From NCBI RefSeq assembly GCF_000502875.1, contig NZ_AYWX01000011.1, positions 213,522 to 260,004 of the forward strand: a stretch of 46,483 bases of DNA, read 5' to 3'. How positions within the stretch are numbered: position 1 is the first letter of the stretch; every line of letters begins with the position of its first letter. Source of the DNA: Mesorhizobium sp. L2C084A000. GTDB taxonomy: Bacteria > Pseudomonadota > Alphaproteobacteria > Rhizobiales > Rhizobiaceae. The position numbers and the translations under genes are program-made. The notes beneath the pieces are model-generated. The model was not told the DNA's origin and searched no databases. It worked only from the letters and a program-made list of their open reading frames with translations. Shown here piece after piece: positions 33,161 to 41,201 of this stretch.

Positions 33161-34282
33161 ATGAAAAAATTGAGCATTTTGAACGCAGCCATATTCGGCC
33201 TGATGATGAGCACGCCGGTCGCATTCGCCGATGACATCACCTTTGCGGTGATCGGCCCGATGACCGGACAGCTCGCCACAATCGGCGATCAGTTCAAGCA
33301 GGGCGCACAGGCCGCTGCCGACGCGATCAACGCCGCTGGCGGCATCAACGGGTCGATGATCAAGCTTGATATCGAAGACGACCAGTGCGATCCCAAGCAG
33401 GCCGTGTCGGTTGCCAACCGCGTCGTCGCCGATGGCGTCAAGTTCATCGACGGCCATGCCTGCTCCGGTTCGAGCATTCCGGCCTCGGCCGTCTATGCCG
33501 AAGCCGGCGCGCTGATGATGAGCCCGGCTTCTTCCAACCCGGTGCTGACCGACGCGGCCGCCAAGGCCGGCTGGCCGACGATCATGCGCCTTTACACGCG
33601 TGACGATGCGCAGGGCGCCTTCATCGGCCCATGGATCGCCAAGAAGTTTGCCGGCAAGAATGTCGTCGTCCTGCACGACAAGAGCGCCTACGGACAGGGC
33701 GTGGCTGACGCCGTCAGGGCAACGATGAATGCCGGCGGCCTCAAGGAGGTCTACTATGACGGCATCAACGCTGGCGAGAAGGACTATTCGGCTCTCGTCA
33801 CCAAGCTCAAGGACTTGAAAGCCGACGTCGTCTATTTCGGCGGCTACCATCCTGAAGCTGGCCTGATCCTGCGTCAGTCGGCGGAACAGAACCTGAAGTT
33901 CCAGCTGATCATGCCGGACTCCATCGCCTCGCCCGAATTCTGGCAGGTTGCCGGCCCGGCCGGCGAGGGCACCATGTTCGTCTTCCCGTCGGATCCGCAG
34001 GCAAAGCCGGAAGCCAAGGCTGCCGTCGAGAAGATCAAGGCCGGCGGTTTCGTGCCGGAGGGCTTCACGCTGTTCTCATACGCCACCATCCAGGCATTCG
34101 CCGAAGGCATCAAGCGTGCCGGCAGCGACGACCCGGCCAAGGTTGCCGAAGCGTTGAAGAACGGCACGCCGATCAGCACCGTTGTCGGTGATGTCACCTT
34201 CGACGAGAAGGGCGATCTCAAGAATGCCAGCTACGACATCAACCAGTGGCATGACGGCAAATACGCGCCGATCGCGCAGTAA
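33161..34282 (+). CDS. Branched-chain amino-acid-type ABC transporter binding protein
   Basis: A periplasmic type-I solute-binding protein of the LivJ/LivK family. Start ATG 33161 lies 10 bases after GGAGGAG. The 373-residue protein has a signal peptide (residues 1-23, cleavage at FADD), the family start ITFAVIGPMTGQLATIGDQ, QGAQAAADAINAAGGING, a DDQCDPKQAVSVANRVV segment and a ligand-loop region GHACSGSSIPASAVYAEAG. No permease or ATPase genes lie near it, so it must work with a transporter encoded elsewhere. It sits tail to tail with the leucine-degradation operon, which fits leucine uptake, though the ligand is inferred. A strong terminator follows. Confidence 0.93.
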   Translation: MKKLSILNAAIFGLMMSTPVAFADDITFAVIGPMTGQLATIGDQFKQGAQAAADAINAAGGINGSMIKLDIEDDQCDPKQAVSVANRVVADGVKFIDGHACSGSSIPASAVYAEAGALMMSPASSNPVLTDAAAKAGWPTIMRLYTRDDAQGAFIGPWIAKKFAGKNVVVLHDKSAYGQGVADAVRATMNAGGLKEVYYDGINAGEKDYSALVTKLKDLKADVVYFGGYHPEAGLILRQSAEQNLKFQLIMPDSIASPEFWQVAGPAGEGTMFVFPSDPQAKPEAKAAVEKIKAGGFVPEGFTLFSYATIQAFAEGIKRAGSDDPAKVAEALKNGTPISTVVGDVTFDEKGDLKNASYDINQWHDGKYAPIAQ

Positions 34283-34313
34283 TCGCCGACTTGGCGACCA
34301 AGTAGCGTAGAGA

Positions 34314-34346
34314 AATGGCCGGGTCCGTCCCGGCCATTTTCTTTTT
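34314..34346 (+). terminator. Rho-independent terminator after the binding-protein gene
   Basis: Perfect 10-bp arms AATGGCCGGG (34314-34323) and CCCGGCCATT (34329-34338), a 5-base loop and a trailing T-rich tract TTTTCTTTTT. It also lies just beyond the mccA stop on the opposite strand, so it may serve both. Confidence 0.9.
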
Positions 34347-34358
34347 ACCTTCGAACCG

Positions 34359-36341
34359 TCAGCTGGCTACAGCGGTCGAGGCGGCTTGTTCCCCGACGAA
34401 CCGCACCAGCACCGTCCCGTCGGTCACCTGCGCGCCCTCGGTGGCGATCTCAGCGATCACGCCGTCATGCGGCGCGGCGATGGTGTGCTCCATCTTCATC
34501 GCCTCCAGGATCAGCAGCGGCTGGCCCTTGATCACCGTATCGCCTTTTCCCACGCGCACCAGCTTGACCAATCCCGGCATCGGCGCACGCAGGCTGCCGG
34601 CGCTTGCCGCCGCCTCATCGGCCCGTGCCAACGGGTCCGACACGGCGAAGGTGTAGCCAACGGCGCCTTCGAACACGGTGATGTGGCCGGGCCAGCGGGC
34701 AAGGCGCGGCGCGGCGCGAAAATCATGCGAATTGGTGTCGTCATAGGGCTTCTCCAGCGCGACCTGGAAGCGCCCATCCGGCCGCACCGAAACCTTCGCC
34801 GCGATATCGTCTTCACCGAACTTCAGCCATGTGCGTCGCGCCACGCTGTGGAAATGGGCATAACCGGCAAGCGACGACCACGGATCGTCTGACAACGGCG
34901 ATGCTCCGGCCCCCGAGGCTGCGACTGCGGCCGCGGCTATGGTTTCTCCGCTCGGCGGCGGGACGATCGTCAAAGCCGCCTGGTGTCTGCCAATCAGGCT
35001 GGTGTCGACGTCGCCTGCGGCGAAATCCGGATCGGCGGCGAGAGCGGCAAGAAAGGCGGTGTTGACGGTCGAGCCGGCGATCTCGGTCCGGGATAGCGCC
35101 GCGCCAAGCGCTTCCAGAGCCGCCTGGCGGTCCGTGGCGTGGACGACCAGCTTGGCGATCATCGGATCGTAGTACGGCGAGATGGCGTCACCCGCCCGCA
35201 CGCCGGTCTCGATGCGCATCGTGGCGCCTGGCGGGGCCGCGTCTGGAAATCTCAGATGATGCAGCGTGCCCGTTGCCGGCAGAAAACCTTTTGCCGCGTC
35301 CTCGGCATAGATGCGCGCCTCGAAGGCATGGCCGGTAAGCGCGATCTCGCTTTGCGTCTTCGGCAGCTTTTCGCCGCTGGCGACCCGCAACTGCCACTCG
35401 ACCAGATCGGTGCCGGTCACCATTTCGGTGACGGGGTGCTCGACCTGCAGACGGGTGTTCATCTCCATGAACCAGAAGCGGTCGGCTTTCAGGCCTTGCG
35501 AGGCATCGACGATGAACTCGATGGTGCCGGCGCCTGAATAATTGATCGCCTTGGCGGCCTTCACCGCCGCATCCGTCATCGCCTTGCGCAAAGCCTCGGT
35601 CATGCCGGGCGCGGGCGATTCCTCGATCACCTTCTGGTGGCGGCGCTGCGCCGAGCAGTCGCGCTCGTAGAGGTGCACGGCGTTGCCGAAATTGTCGCCG
35701 AACACCTGCACTTCGATATGGCGCGGCTTGTCGACATATTTTTCGACCAGCACACGGTCGTCGCCGAACGCAGCTTTCGCCTCGCGCCGCGCGCTGGACA
35801 ACGCTTCGGAAAACTCATCGGGATGCTCGACCCGGCGCATACCCTTGCCGCCGCCGCCAGCGCGTGCCTTGATCAGCACGGGATAGCCGATCTCGCGTGC
35901 CTTGGAGGCAAGTAGCACGATCTCCTGCGCCTCGCCATGGTAGCCCGGAACGACCGGAACGCCGGCTTTTTCCATCAGACGCTTGGCCGCGTCCTTCAGC
36001 CCCATGGCACGGATCGAGGCCGCCGACGGGCCGATGAAAATGAGCCCCGCCGCCGTCACCTGGTCGACGAAATCGGGATTTTCCGACAGGAAGCCGTAGC
36101 CGGGATGAATGGCTTGTGCGCCGGTAGTCAAGGCCGCGGCGATGATCTTATCACCGCGCAGATAGCTTTCGCCGACGCGCGAGGGGCCGATATGCACCGC
36201 CTCGTCGGCCATCTCGACATGCAGGGATCTCGCGTCGGCATCCGAATAGACGGCGACAGTGCGCACACCCAGTTTCCGAGCCGTGCGGATGACACGACAG
36301 GCGATCTCGCCGCGATTGGCAATCAGGATCTTGGCAAACAT
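34359..36341 (-). CDS. mccA: 3-Methylcrotonyl-CoA carboxylase biotin-containing alpha subunit
   Basis: Carboxylates enzyme-bound biotin for the methylcrotonyl-CoA step of leucine breakdown. ATG 36341 after GGAGG gives 660 residues starting MFAKILIANRGEIACRVIRT, the biotin-carboxylase N-terminus. The ATP-grasp domain has a glycine-rich RAGGGGKGMR loop and EMNTRLQVEHPVTE. A linker/BT domain follows. The C-terminal biotinyl domain has EAMKMEH with Lys616 as the biotin site. Together with mccB and ivd upstream this points to methylcrotonyl-CoA rather than acetyl- or propionyl-CoA as the substrate. mccB lies 850 bases upstream, unusually far for partner subunits, with a repeat and a small gene in between. 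Confidence 0.93.
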   Translation of the reverse strand: MFAKILIANRGEIACRVIRTARKLGVRTVAVYSDADARSLHVEMADEAVHIGPSRVGESYLRGDKIIAAALTTGAQAIHPGYGFLSENPDFVDQVTAAGLIFIGPSAASIRAMGLKDAAKRLMEKAGVPVVPGYHGEAQEIVLLASKAREIGYPVLIKARAGGGGKGMRRVEHPDEFSEALSSARREAKAAFGDDRVLVEKYVDKPRHIEVQVFGDNFGNAVHLYERDCSAQRRHQKVIEESPAPGMTEALRKAMTDAAVKAAKAINYSGAGTIEFIVDASQGLKADRFWFMEMNTRLQVEHPVTEMVTGTDLVEWQLRVASGEKLPKTQSEIALTGHAFEARIYAEDAAKGFLPATGTLHHLRFPDAAPPGATMRIETGVRAGDAISPYYDPMIAKLVVHATDRQAALEALGAALSRTEIAGSTVNTAFLAALAADPDFAAGDVDTSLIGRHQAALTIVPPPSGETIAAAAVAASGAGASPLSDDPWSSLAGYAHFHSVARRTWLKFGEDDIAAKVSVRPDGRFQVALEKPYDDTNSHDFRAAPRLARWPGHITVFEGAVGYTFAVSDPLARADEAAASAGSLRAPMPGLVKLVRVGKGDTVIKGQPLLILEAMKMEHTIAAPHDGVIAEIATEGAQVTDGTVLVRFVGEQAASTAVAS

Positions 36342-36392
36342 GGAGCCTCCGCATGTAAGGCTCGCAGTCCATGGGAAGCAGGGCGCTTCAAC

Positions 36393-36547
36393 ACCCCCCT
36401 CTGTCCTGCCGGACATCTCCCCCGCAAGGAGGGAGATTGGCAGCTTTGCCCTCGCTGCGAACTTTCAATGTTGGAATTTGGCGAAAGCGATAGCGACAGT
36501 CGATCTCCCCCAATGCGGGGGAGACGTCCGGCAGGACAGAGGGGGGT
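36393..36547. repeat. Long palindromic repeat element (MITE/REP-like)
   Basis: Two 31-bp arms, 36393-36423 and 36517-36547, are inverted copies with one mismatch; both contain CTGTCCTGCCGGAC or its complement next to C6/G6 runs. Each arm also folds locally: ATCTCCC with GGGAGAT on the left, TCTCCCCC with GGGGGAGA on the right. A further small hairpin (CTCCCCCT/AAGGGAG) lies near 36584-36602. This nested layout is typical of dispersed intergenic palindromes in Mesorhizobium and related genomes. No coding capacity. Confidence 0.75.
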
Positions 36548-36627
36548 ACTGTCCAGCGAGCCATTCCAGCCCTCGGCGTAGACCTCCCCCTTACCAAGGG
36601 AGTGCTCTACCTTGCGGTCGGTAGTAT

Positions 36628-36996
36628 CTATTTCGATGACGAAATTGCGCAGCCGCCACTCGCGGTCTTGAGCTTCCACCGTGTCAAGCCGGCCTGGCAA
36701 TTGCGCAGCGCCGTCTCTTCCGCCGCCTTCTGGGACGGCGCGTTGAGCTTCGTCCCGCAGACAATGTAGAGGTCGACGACACGCGAATAAAAGGTTGTGG
36801 CGTAGGCCGAATGGCCGCTCGCCGCGACGTAGCCCTTGTAGGCAACGTTGCATTCGCCCGAACCCAAGGTCGGCGGAAAACGCACGTCTCCCTTGCGTCC
36901 CGCGAGCGATTCCGCCGAACTGATGCCGGTTGCCATTAATATTAGGAATATGGAAAGTATCGAAGCAGCCGTTCCCTGGCAATATTTCAGTTTCAT
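36628..36996 (-). CDS. Small secreted protein of unknown function
   Basis: From ATG 36996 the protein has 122 residues with a signal peptide (MKLKYCQGTAASILSIFLIL, then MATGISSAESL). The mature part holds four cysteines (GECNVAYKGY, LYIVCGTKL, LRNCQAGLTRW, GGCAISSSK) that could form two disulfides; the ETALRNCQAG segment recalls DUF4189-like domains. Function unknown. It sits inside the interval between mccB and mccA on the same strand and could be read from the same transcript. A longer start at 37065 lacks a signal peptide at the N-terminus. Confidence 0.6.
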   Translation of the reverse strand: MKLKYCQGTAASILSIFLILMATGISSAESLAGRKGDVRFPPTLGSGECNVAYKGYVAASGHSAYATTFYSRVVDLYIVCGTKLNAPSQKAAEETALRNCQAGLTRWKLKTASGGCAISSSK

Positions 36997-37191
36997 TTCC
37001 AGCCCGTCCCCATTGCCCCATGCTGGATAAGCAGTATCGAATATTTTGCCTCGCCGCCAGTTCACTGTTTGAGATTCGAAGCCGCCTATGCTGATGAATC
37101 GGTTGTTCCATACAGTTCAGCCTTTTCGCACGGCAGCAACGGCCTGCTGGTATAGTTCCGCCGTTTGTCCGTCGAAGTTGACCGTCCATTC

Positions 37192-38799
37192 TCACATCCG
37201 AAACACGCCGAAGTGCGTGTCCTCGATTTCGGCGTTGAGCGCAGCGGACAGGCTGAGCGCCAGCACGTCGCGGGTCTTCGCAGGGTCGATGATGCCGTCG
37301 TCCCAGAGGCGTGCGGACGAATAGAGCGGATGGCCCTCATGCTCGTATTTCATCAGGATCGGCTTCTTGAATTTCGCCTCTTCCTCGGCGCTCCATTCCC
37401 CGCCCTTGCGCTCGATGCCTTCGCGCTTGACCATGGCAAGCACCGTTGCTGCTTGCTCGCCGCCCATCACCGAGATGCGGGCGTTCGGCCACATCCACAG
37501 GAAGCGCGGCGAATAGGCGCGGCCGCACATGCCGTAATTGCCGGCGCCGAACGAACCGCCGATGATGATCGTCACCTTTGGCACGCGGGCGGTGGCAACG
37601 GCCATCACCAGCTTGGCGCCGTCCTTGGCGATGCCGCCTGCTTCATATTTTCGACCGACCATGAAGCCGGTGATGTTTTGCAGGAAGACCAATGGGATCT
37701 TGCGCTGGCAGCACAGTTCGATGAAGTGCGCCCCCTTCAGCGCGCTTTCGGAAAACAGCACGCCGTTGTTGGCGATGATGCCGACCGGCATGCCATGGAG
37801 ATGGGCAAAGCCGGTGATCAGCGTGGTGCCGTAATTCTGCTTGAACTCGTCGAATTCGGAACCGTCGACGATGCGCGCAATCACCTCGCGTGCGTCATAG
37901 GGCTGGCGCAGGTCGGTCGGCACGATGCCGTAGAGTTCATCCGCCGGATGAAGCGGCGGAATCGATCTCTGTAAGTTTAGGCTTACAGTCTTGTTCCGAT
38001 TCAGGTTTTTGACGATGCGGCGGCAGATGGCGAGCGCATGGTCGTCGTCCAGCGCATAGTGGTCGGCAACACCGGAGAGCCTGGTGTGCACATCGGCGCC
38101 GCCGAGATCCTCGGCGCTGACATCCTCGCCGGTCGCCGCTTTCACCAGCGGCGGACCGCCGAGGAAGATGGTCGCCTGGTTGCCCACCATGATCGTCTCG
38201 TCGGACATCGCCGGCACATAGGCGCCGCCCGCCGTGCAGGAACCCATGACGCAGGCGATCTGCGGAATGCCGGCTGCCGACATGTTGGCCTGGTTGTAGA
38301 AGATGCGGCCGAAATGCTCCCGGTCGGGAAACACCTCGTCCTGATTGGGCAGGTTGGCACCGCCGCTATCGACGAGGTAGATGCAAGGCAAATTGTTCTG
38401 CAGCGCGATCTCCTGCGCCCGCAGATGCTTCTTCACCGTCAGCGGGTAATAGGTGCCGCCCTTCACCGTGGCGTCGTTGACGACGACCATCACCTCGGTG
38501 CCCTCGACGCGGCCGACGCCGGCGATCATGCCGGCCGACGAAATCTCCTCGCCATACATCGACCAAGCGGCGAACTGGCCGATCTCGAGGAAGGGTGAAC
38601 CGACATCCAGCAATTGCGCGAGGCGCTCGCGCGGCAGGAGCTTGCCGCGCGAAACATGCCGCTCGCGCGCTTCCTCCGAGCCGCCGCGCTCGACGGTGGC
38701 CGCCTTCTCCGCAATGTCGGCGACCAGCGCCCGCATGCGCTCGGCATTGGCACGGAAGGTTTCGGAGGAGGGGGATATCTGGGTTTGCAGCGTAGCCAT
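37192..38799 (-). CDS. mccB: 3-Methylcrotonyl-CoA carboxylase carboxyltransferase beta subunit
   Basis: Transfers CO2 from biotin on MccA to 3-methylcrotonyl-CoA. The 535-residue protein has the two crotonase-like carboxyltransferase halves: LPCIYLVDSGGANLPNQDEVFPD and CVMGSCTAGGAYVPAMSDE in the N-terminal half; PLVFLQNITGFMVG, IIGGSFGAGNYGMCGRAYSP and FLWMWPNARISVMGGEQAATV in the C-terminal half. These fit MccB better than propionyl-CoA carboxylase. Start ATG 38799 follows the ivd stop by one base, with GGAGGGGG inside the end of ivd serving as ribosome-binding site, so the two are translationally coupled. Confidence 0.95.
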   Translation of the reverse strand: MATLQTQISPSSETFRANAERMRALVADIAEKAATVERGGSEEARERHVSRGKLLPRERLAQLLDVGSPFLEIGQFAAWSMYGEEISSAGMIAGVGRVEGTEVMVVVNDATVKGGTYYPLTVKKHLRAQEIALQNNLPCIYLVDSGGANLPNQDEVFPDREHFGRIFYNQANMSAAGIPQIACVMGSCTAGGAYVPAMSDETIMVGNQATIFLGGPPLVKAATGEDVSAEDLGGADVHTRLSGVADHYALDDDHALAICRRIVKNLNRNKTVSLNLQRSIPPLHPADELYGIVPTDLRQPYDAREVIARIVDGSEFDEFKQNYGTTLITGFAHLHGMPVGIIANNGVLFSESALKGAHFIELCCQRKIPLVFLQNITGFMVGRKYEAGGIAKDGAKLVMAVATARVPKVTIIIGGSFGAGNYGMCGRAYSPRFLWMWPNARISVMGGEQAATVLAMVKREGIERKGGEWSAEEEAKFKKPILMKYEHEGHPLYSSARLWDDGIIDPAKTRDVLALSLSAALNAEIEDTHFGVFRM

Positions 38800-38800
38800 G

Positions 38801-39964
38801 CTATACCCCCTCCGCCATGATCTCGCGGCCGATCAGCCAGCGGCGGATTTCGCTGGTGCCGGCGCCGATCTCATAGAGCTTGGCATCGCGCAGCAGGCGG
38901 CCGGTCGGATAGTCGTTGATGTAGCCGTTGCCGCCAAGCAGCTGGATGGCGTCGAGCGCCATCAGCGTCGCCTTCTCGGCGGCAAACAGCACGCAGCCGG
39001 CGGCATCCTTGCGCGTCGTCTGGCCGCGGTCGCAGGCGGCGGCAACGGCATAGACATAGGCGCGCGCGGCGTTCATCACCGTGTACATGTCGGCCAGCTT
39101 GCCTTGCACCAGCTGGAACTCGCCGATCGCCTGGCCGAACTGCTTGCGCTCGTGCACATAGGGGATTGCCACGTCAAGGCACGCCGCCATCAGGCCGATC
39201 GGGCCGCCGGCAAGCACCGTGCGCTCATAGTCGAGGCCAGACATCAGCACCTCGACGCCGCGCCCTTCCTCATGCAGCACATTGTCGAAGGGCACCTCGA
39301 CATCCCTGAACACCAGTTCGCCGGTGTTGGAGCCGCGCATGCCGAGCTTGTCGAGCTTTTGCGCCACGGAAAACCCGGCCATCGCCTTCTCGACGATGAA
39401 GGCGGTGATGCCGCGCGAGTTTTGCTCCGGATCGGTCTTGGCATAGACGACCAGGGTCTCGGCATCCGGCCCGTTGGTGATCCACATCTTGGTGCCGTTC
39501 AGCACATAGCGATCATTGCGCTTTTCGGCGCGCAGCTTGAGCGAGACGACGTCCGAGCCGGCGCCGGATTCCGACATCGCCAGCGCGCCGACCCGCTCGC
39601 CCGAGCACAGTGGCGGCAGGAATTTTTCCTTCTGCGCCGTCGTCGCCCAGCGGTTGATCTGGTTGACGCAGAGATTGGAGTGAGCGCCGTAGGAGAGGCC
39701 GACGGAGGCCGAAGCGCGCGAGATTTCCTCGACGGCGATCACATGCGCGAGATAGCCCATGCCGCTGCCGCCGAAATCGGGATCGGCCGTGATCCCAAGC
39801 AGGCCGAGCGCACCGAGTTCACCCCACAGATGCGCCGGAAATTCGTTCGAGCGATCGATGTCGGCGGCGACCGGAGCGATCCGGTCCTGGGCGAAGCGCC
39901 GCACCAAGTCGCGCAGCGCCTCGATCTCCTCGTCATGCCCGAAGCTGAGTGTGTTCGTGTACAT
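38801..39964 (-). CDS. ivd: Isovaleryl-CoA dehydrogenase
   Basis: Oxidises isovaleryl-CoA to 3-methylcrotonyl-CoA in leucine degradation and passes electrons to ETF, hence to the ETF-QO encoded at 25982-27661. The 387-residue acyl-CoA dehydrogenase has the substrate/FAD segments ALAMSESGAGSDV and MWITNGPDA. The catalytic base is Glu247 in GLDYERTVLAGG, the position used by isovaleryl-CoA dehydrogenases, unlike the C-terminal Glu of most acyl-CoA dehydrogenases. A C-terminal IGAGTSEIRRWLIGRE follows. It is coupled to mccB downstream; a TetR gene lies 66 bases upstream on the same strand. Confidence 0.95.
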   Translation of the reverse strand: MYTNTLSFGHDEEIEALRDLVRRFAQDRIAPVAADIDRSNEFPAHLWGELGALGLLGITADPDFGGSGMGYLAHVIAVEEISRASASVGLSYGAHSNLCVNQINRWATTAQKEKFLPPLCSGERVGALAMSESGAGSDVVSLKLRAEKRNDRYVLNGTKMWITNGPDAETLVVYAKTDPEQNSRGITAFIVEKAMAGFSVAQKLDKLGMRGSNTGELVFRDVEVPFDNVLHEEGRGVEVLMSGLDYERTVLAGGPIGLMAACLDVAIPYVHERKQFGQAIGEFQLVQGKLADMYTVMNAARAYVYAVAAACDRGQTTRKDAAGCVLFAAEKATLMALDAIQLLGGNGYINDYPTGRLLRDAKLYEIGAGTSEIRRWLIGREIMAEGV

Positions 39965-39977
39965 GCTTGTCCTCCCT

Positions 39978-40026
39978 GCGCATGACCCCGAAAATCGCCT
40001 TTGATTTTCGGAAAGGGATCATGCGC
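39978..40026. repeat. Imperfect palindrome between the TetR gene and ivd
   Basis: Outer arms GCGCATGA (39978-39985) and TCATGCGC (40019-40026) and inner arms CGAAAATC (39989-39996) and GATTTTCG (40003-40010) form one long stem with a small internal loop. The CATGA-CCCCGAAAATC type of sequence is a dispersed rhizobial palindrome as far as I recall. It could weaken readthrough from the regulator gene into ivd. Confidence 0.6.
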
Positions 40027-40030
40027 GAAA

Positions 40031-40681
40031 TCAAAATGCTGCAGCGTCCTTTGCGCGTCCGAAGGGACGCGCGGCGCTGTAGGCGTCGATCTTCGCGCCG
40101 ACGAGCCGCATTGTCATTGAAAGATATGTCGCCGTTACTTCAGCGATCGACAGCCGTTCGCCCGGCCGAAACCAGACGATGACGCCGGTCATCATCTGGA
40201 TCAGCGCCATGGCCGTCAGCCCGGTGTCGTCGATGCTGAAGGCGCCCGTCTCGTCGCCATCGCGCAGGATGGCGCGCAGTTCCTTCTCGTAAGCTGTGCG
40301 CATGCGCAGAATCTGCGTCAGCCGTTCGGGCGACAGGCTGCGCAATTCCATGTTCGACACATGCGTGGCGTGCCGTCGCTCGATGTGAAAGGCGATGTGA
40401 TTGCGCACATAGGCCGAGAGCCGTTGCGCGGGATCTGCGCTGACGGGGCGGGCGGCTTCCCACGCATCGGTAAGACCTTCCATGTGCTCGCGCATCAGCG
40501 TGAACAGAAGCTCTTCCTTGGTTGGAAAGTAGCGGTAGAGCGCAGCTGCCTGGACGCCGACTTCGCTGGCCAACTGGCGCATCGACATCGCCTCGTAACC
40601 AAGGCGCGCGATGAGGTTGACCGCTGCCTCACGGATAGTCGCTTCGGTCTTTTCGCCATCGGACCCCGTGGTGCGTGCCAT
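40031..40681 (-). CDS. TetR-family regulator, probable control of leucine degradation
   Basis: 216 residues from ATG 40681. The N-terminal HTH (about residues 13-60: IREAAVNLIARLGYEAMSMR, QLASEVGVQAAALYRYFPTKEEL) is typical TetR. The C-terminal ligand/dimer domain has HIAFHIERRHATHVSNMELR. Position upstream of and codirectional with ivd-mccB-mccA suggests it controls this operon, like TetR-type LiuQ regulators of leucine catabolism known from other proteobacteria. A GAACGTTC palindrome directly upstream (40712-40719) is a likely operator for its own gene. The inducer, perhaps an acyl-CoA, is inferred. Confidence 0.8.
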   Translation of the reverse strand: MARTTGSDGEKTEATIREAAVNLIARLGYEAMSMRQLASEVGVQAAALYRYFPTKEELLFTLMREHMEGLTDAWEAARPVSADPAQRLSAYVRNHIAFHIERRHATHVSNMELRSLSPERLTQILRMRTAYEKELRAILRDGDETGAFSIDDTGLTAMALIQMMTGVIVWFRPGERLSIAEVTATYLSMTMRLVGAKIDAYSAARPFGRAKDAAAF

Positions 40682-40705
40682 GTCAGCTCCTCTGCGGAGC
40701 AATAA

Positions 40706-40725
40706 TAAAACGAACGTTCAATTAA
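40706..40725. promoter_or_regulatory. Putative TetR operator
   Basis: A perfect 8-bp palindrome GAACGTTC (40712-40719), flanked by AT-rich sequence (AAAAC to the left, AATTAATT to the right), lies 31 bases upstream of the TetR start codon. It resembles operators of TetR-type acyl-CoA-sensing regulators, and is the only such palindrome I noticed in this operon region. Confidence 0.45.
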
Positions 40726-40752
40726 TTCAAGGCGCCCGATCCAAATTCACCT

Positions 40753-41037
40753 TCATGCAACGATCCTGAACCCAACAGAGGCGTTTTCTGCCACCAGCTC
40801 CTCGATGTCGACCTTGGAAACCGAAGCTCCGGCCGGCCCTTCCCAGAGGCGCTTGATCATTGTCGAGACCGCTTCATCAAGGCCTGCAATTTGCGTCGTT
40901 ACGGACCCATCCGCTTCATTGCAAACCCAGCCCGCAAGACCAAGGCCTGCGGCCTCATCCCGGGCCCATGCTCTGAAGCCGACGCCTTGCACATTGCCGT
41001 AGATGCGCGCCTGCACTTTCCTGCGATGACCAGTCAT
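40753..41037 (-). CDS. acyP: Acylphosphatase
   Basis: Hydrolyses carboxyl-phosphate bonds such as those of acetyl phosphate or carbamoyl phosphate. From ATG 41037, after GGAGAG, the protein has 94 residues, the family's usual size. The signature GNVQGVGFRAWARDEA carries catalytic Arg22, and GWVCNEADGSV carries catalytic Asn40. The frame extends upstream to 41145 but without a family match there. It is divergent from the MarR-GNAT gene, and 71 bases separate its stop from the TetR start. Confidence 0.93.
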   Translation of the reverse strand: MTGHRRKVQARIYGNVQGVGFRAWARDEAAGLGLAGWVCNEADGSVTTQIAGLDEAVSTMIKRLWEGPAGASVSKVDIEELVAENASVGFRIVA

Positions 41038-41201
41038 GAATCTCTCCAAGCCTGTCTCGTTAAAATCTGGTGCATGGCTCAGGGAATGCAACATGAGAGT
41101 TGCGCGCACGACGCAATAGCTGGGCCCTCTGGCTTTAAATTTCATTGACTCAGTCCATTAATTTTGAAAAATGGAGCTGCCTTATTGGGAGTTGGCTGCG
41201 G

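Noticed and set aside
34359..38799. Propionyl-CoA or acetyl-CoA carboxylase as the identity of the carboxylase pair
   Set aside because: Adjacency to isovaleryl-CoA dehydrogenase and the beta-subunit sequence features favour methylcrotonyl-CoA carboxylase.
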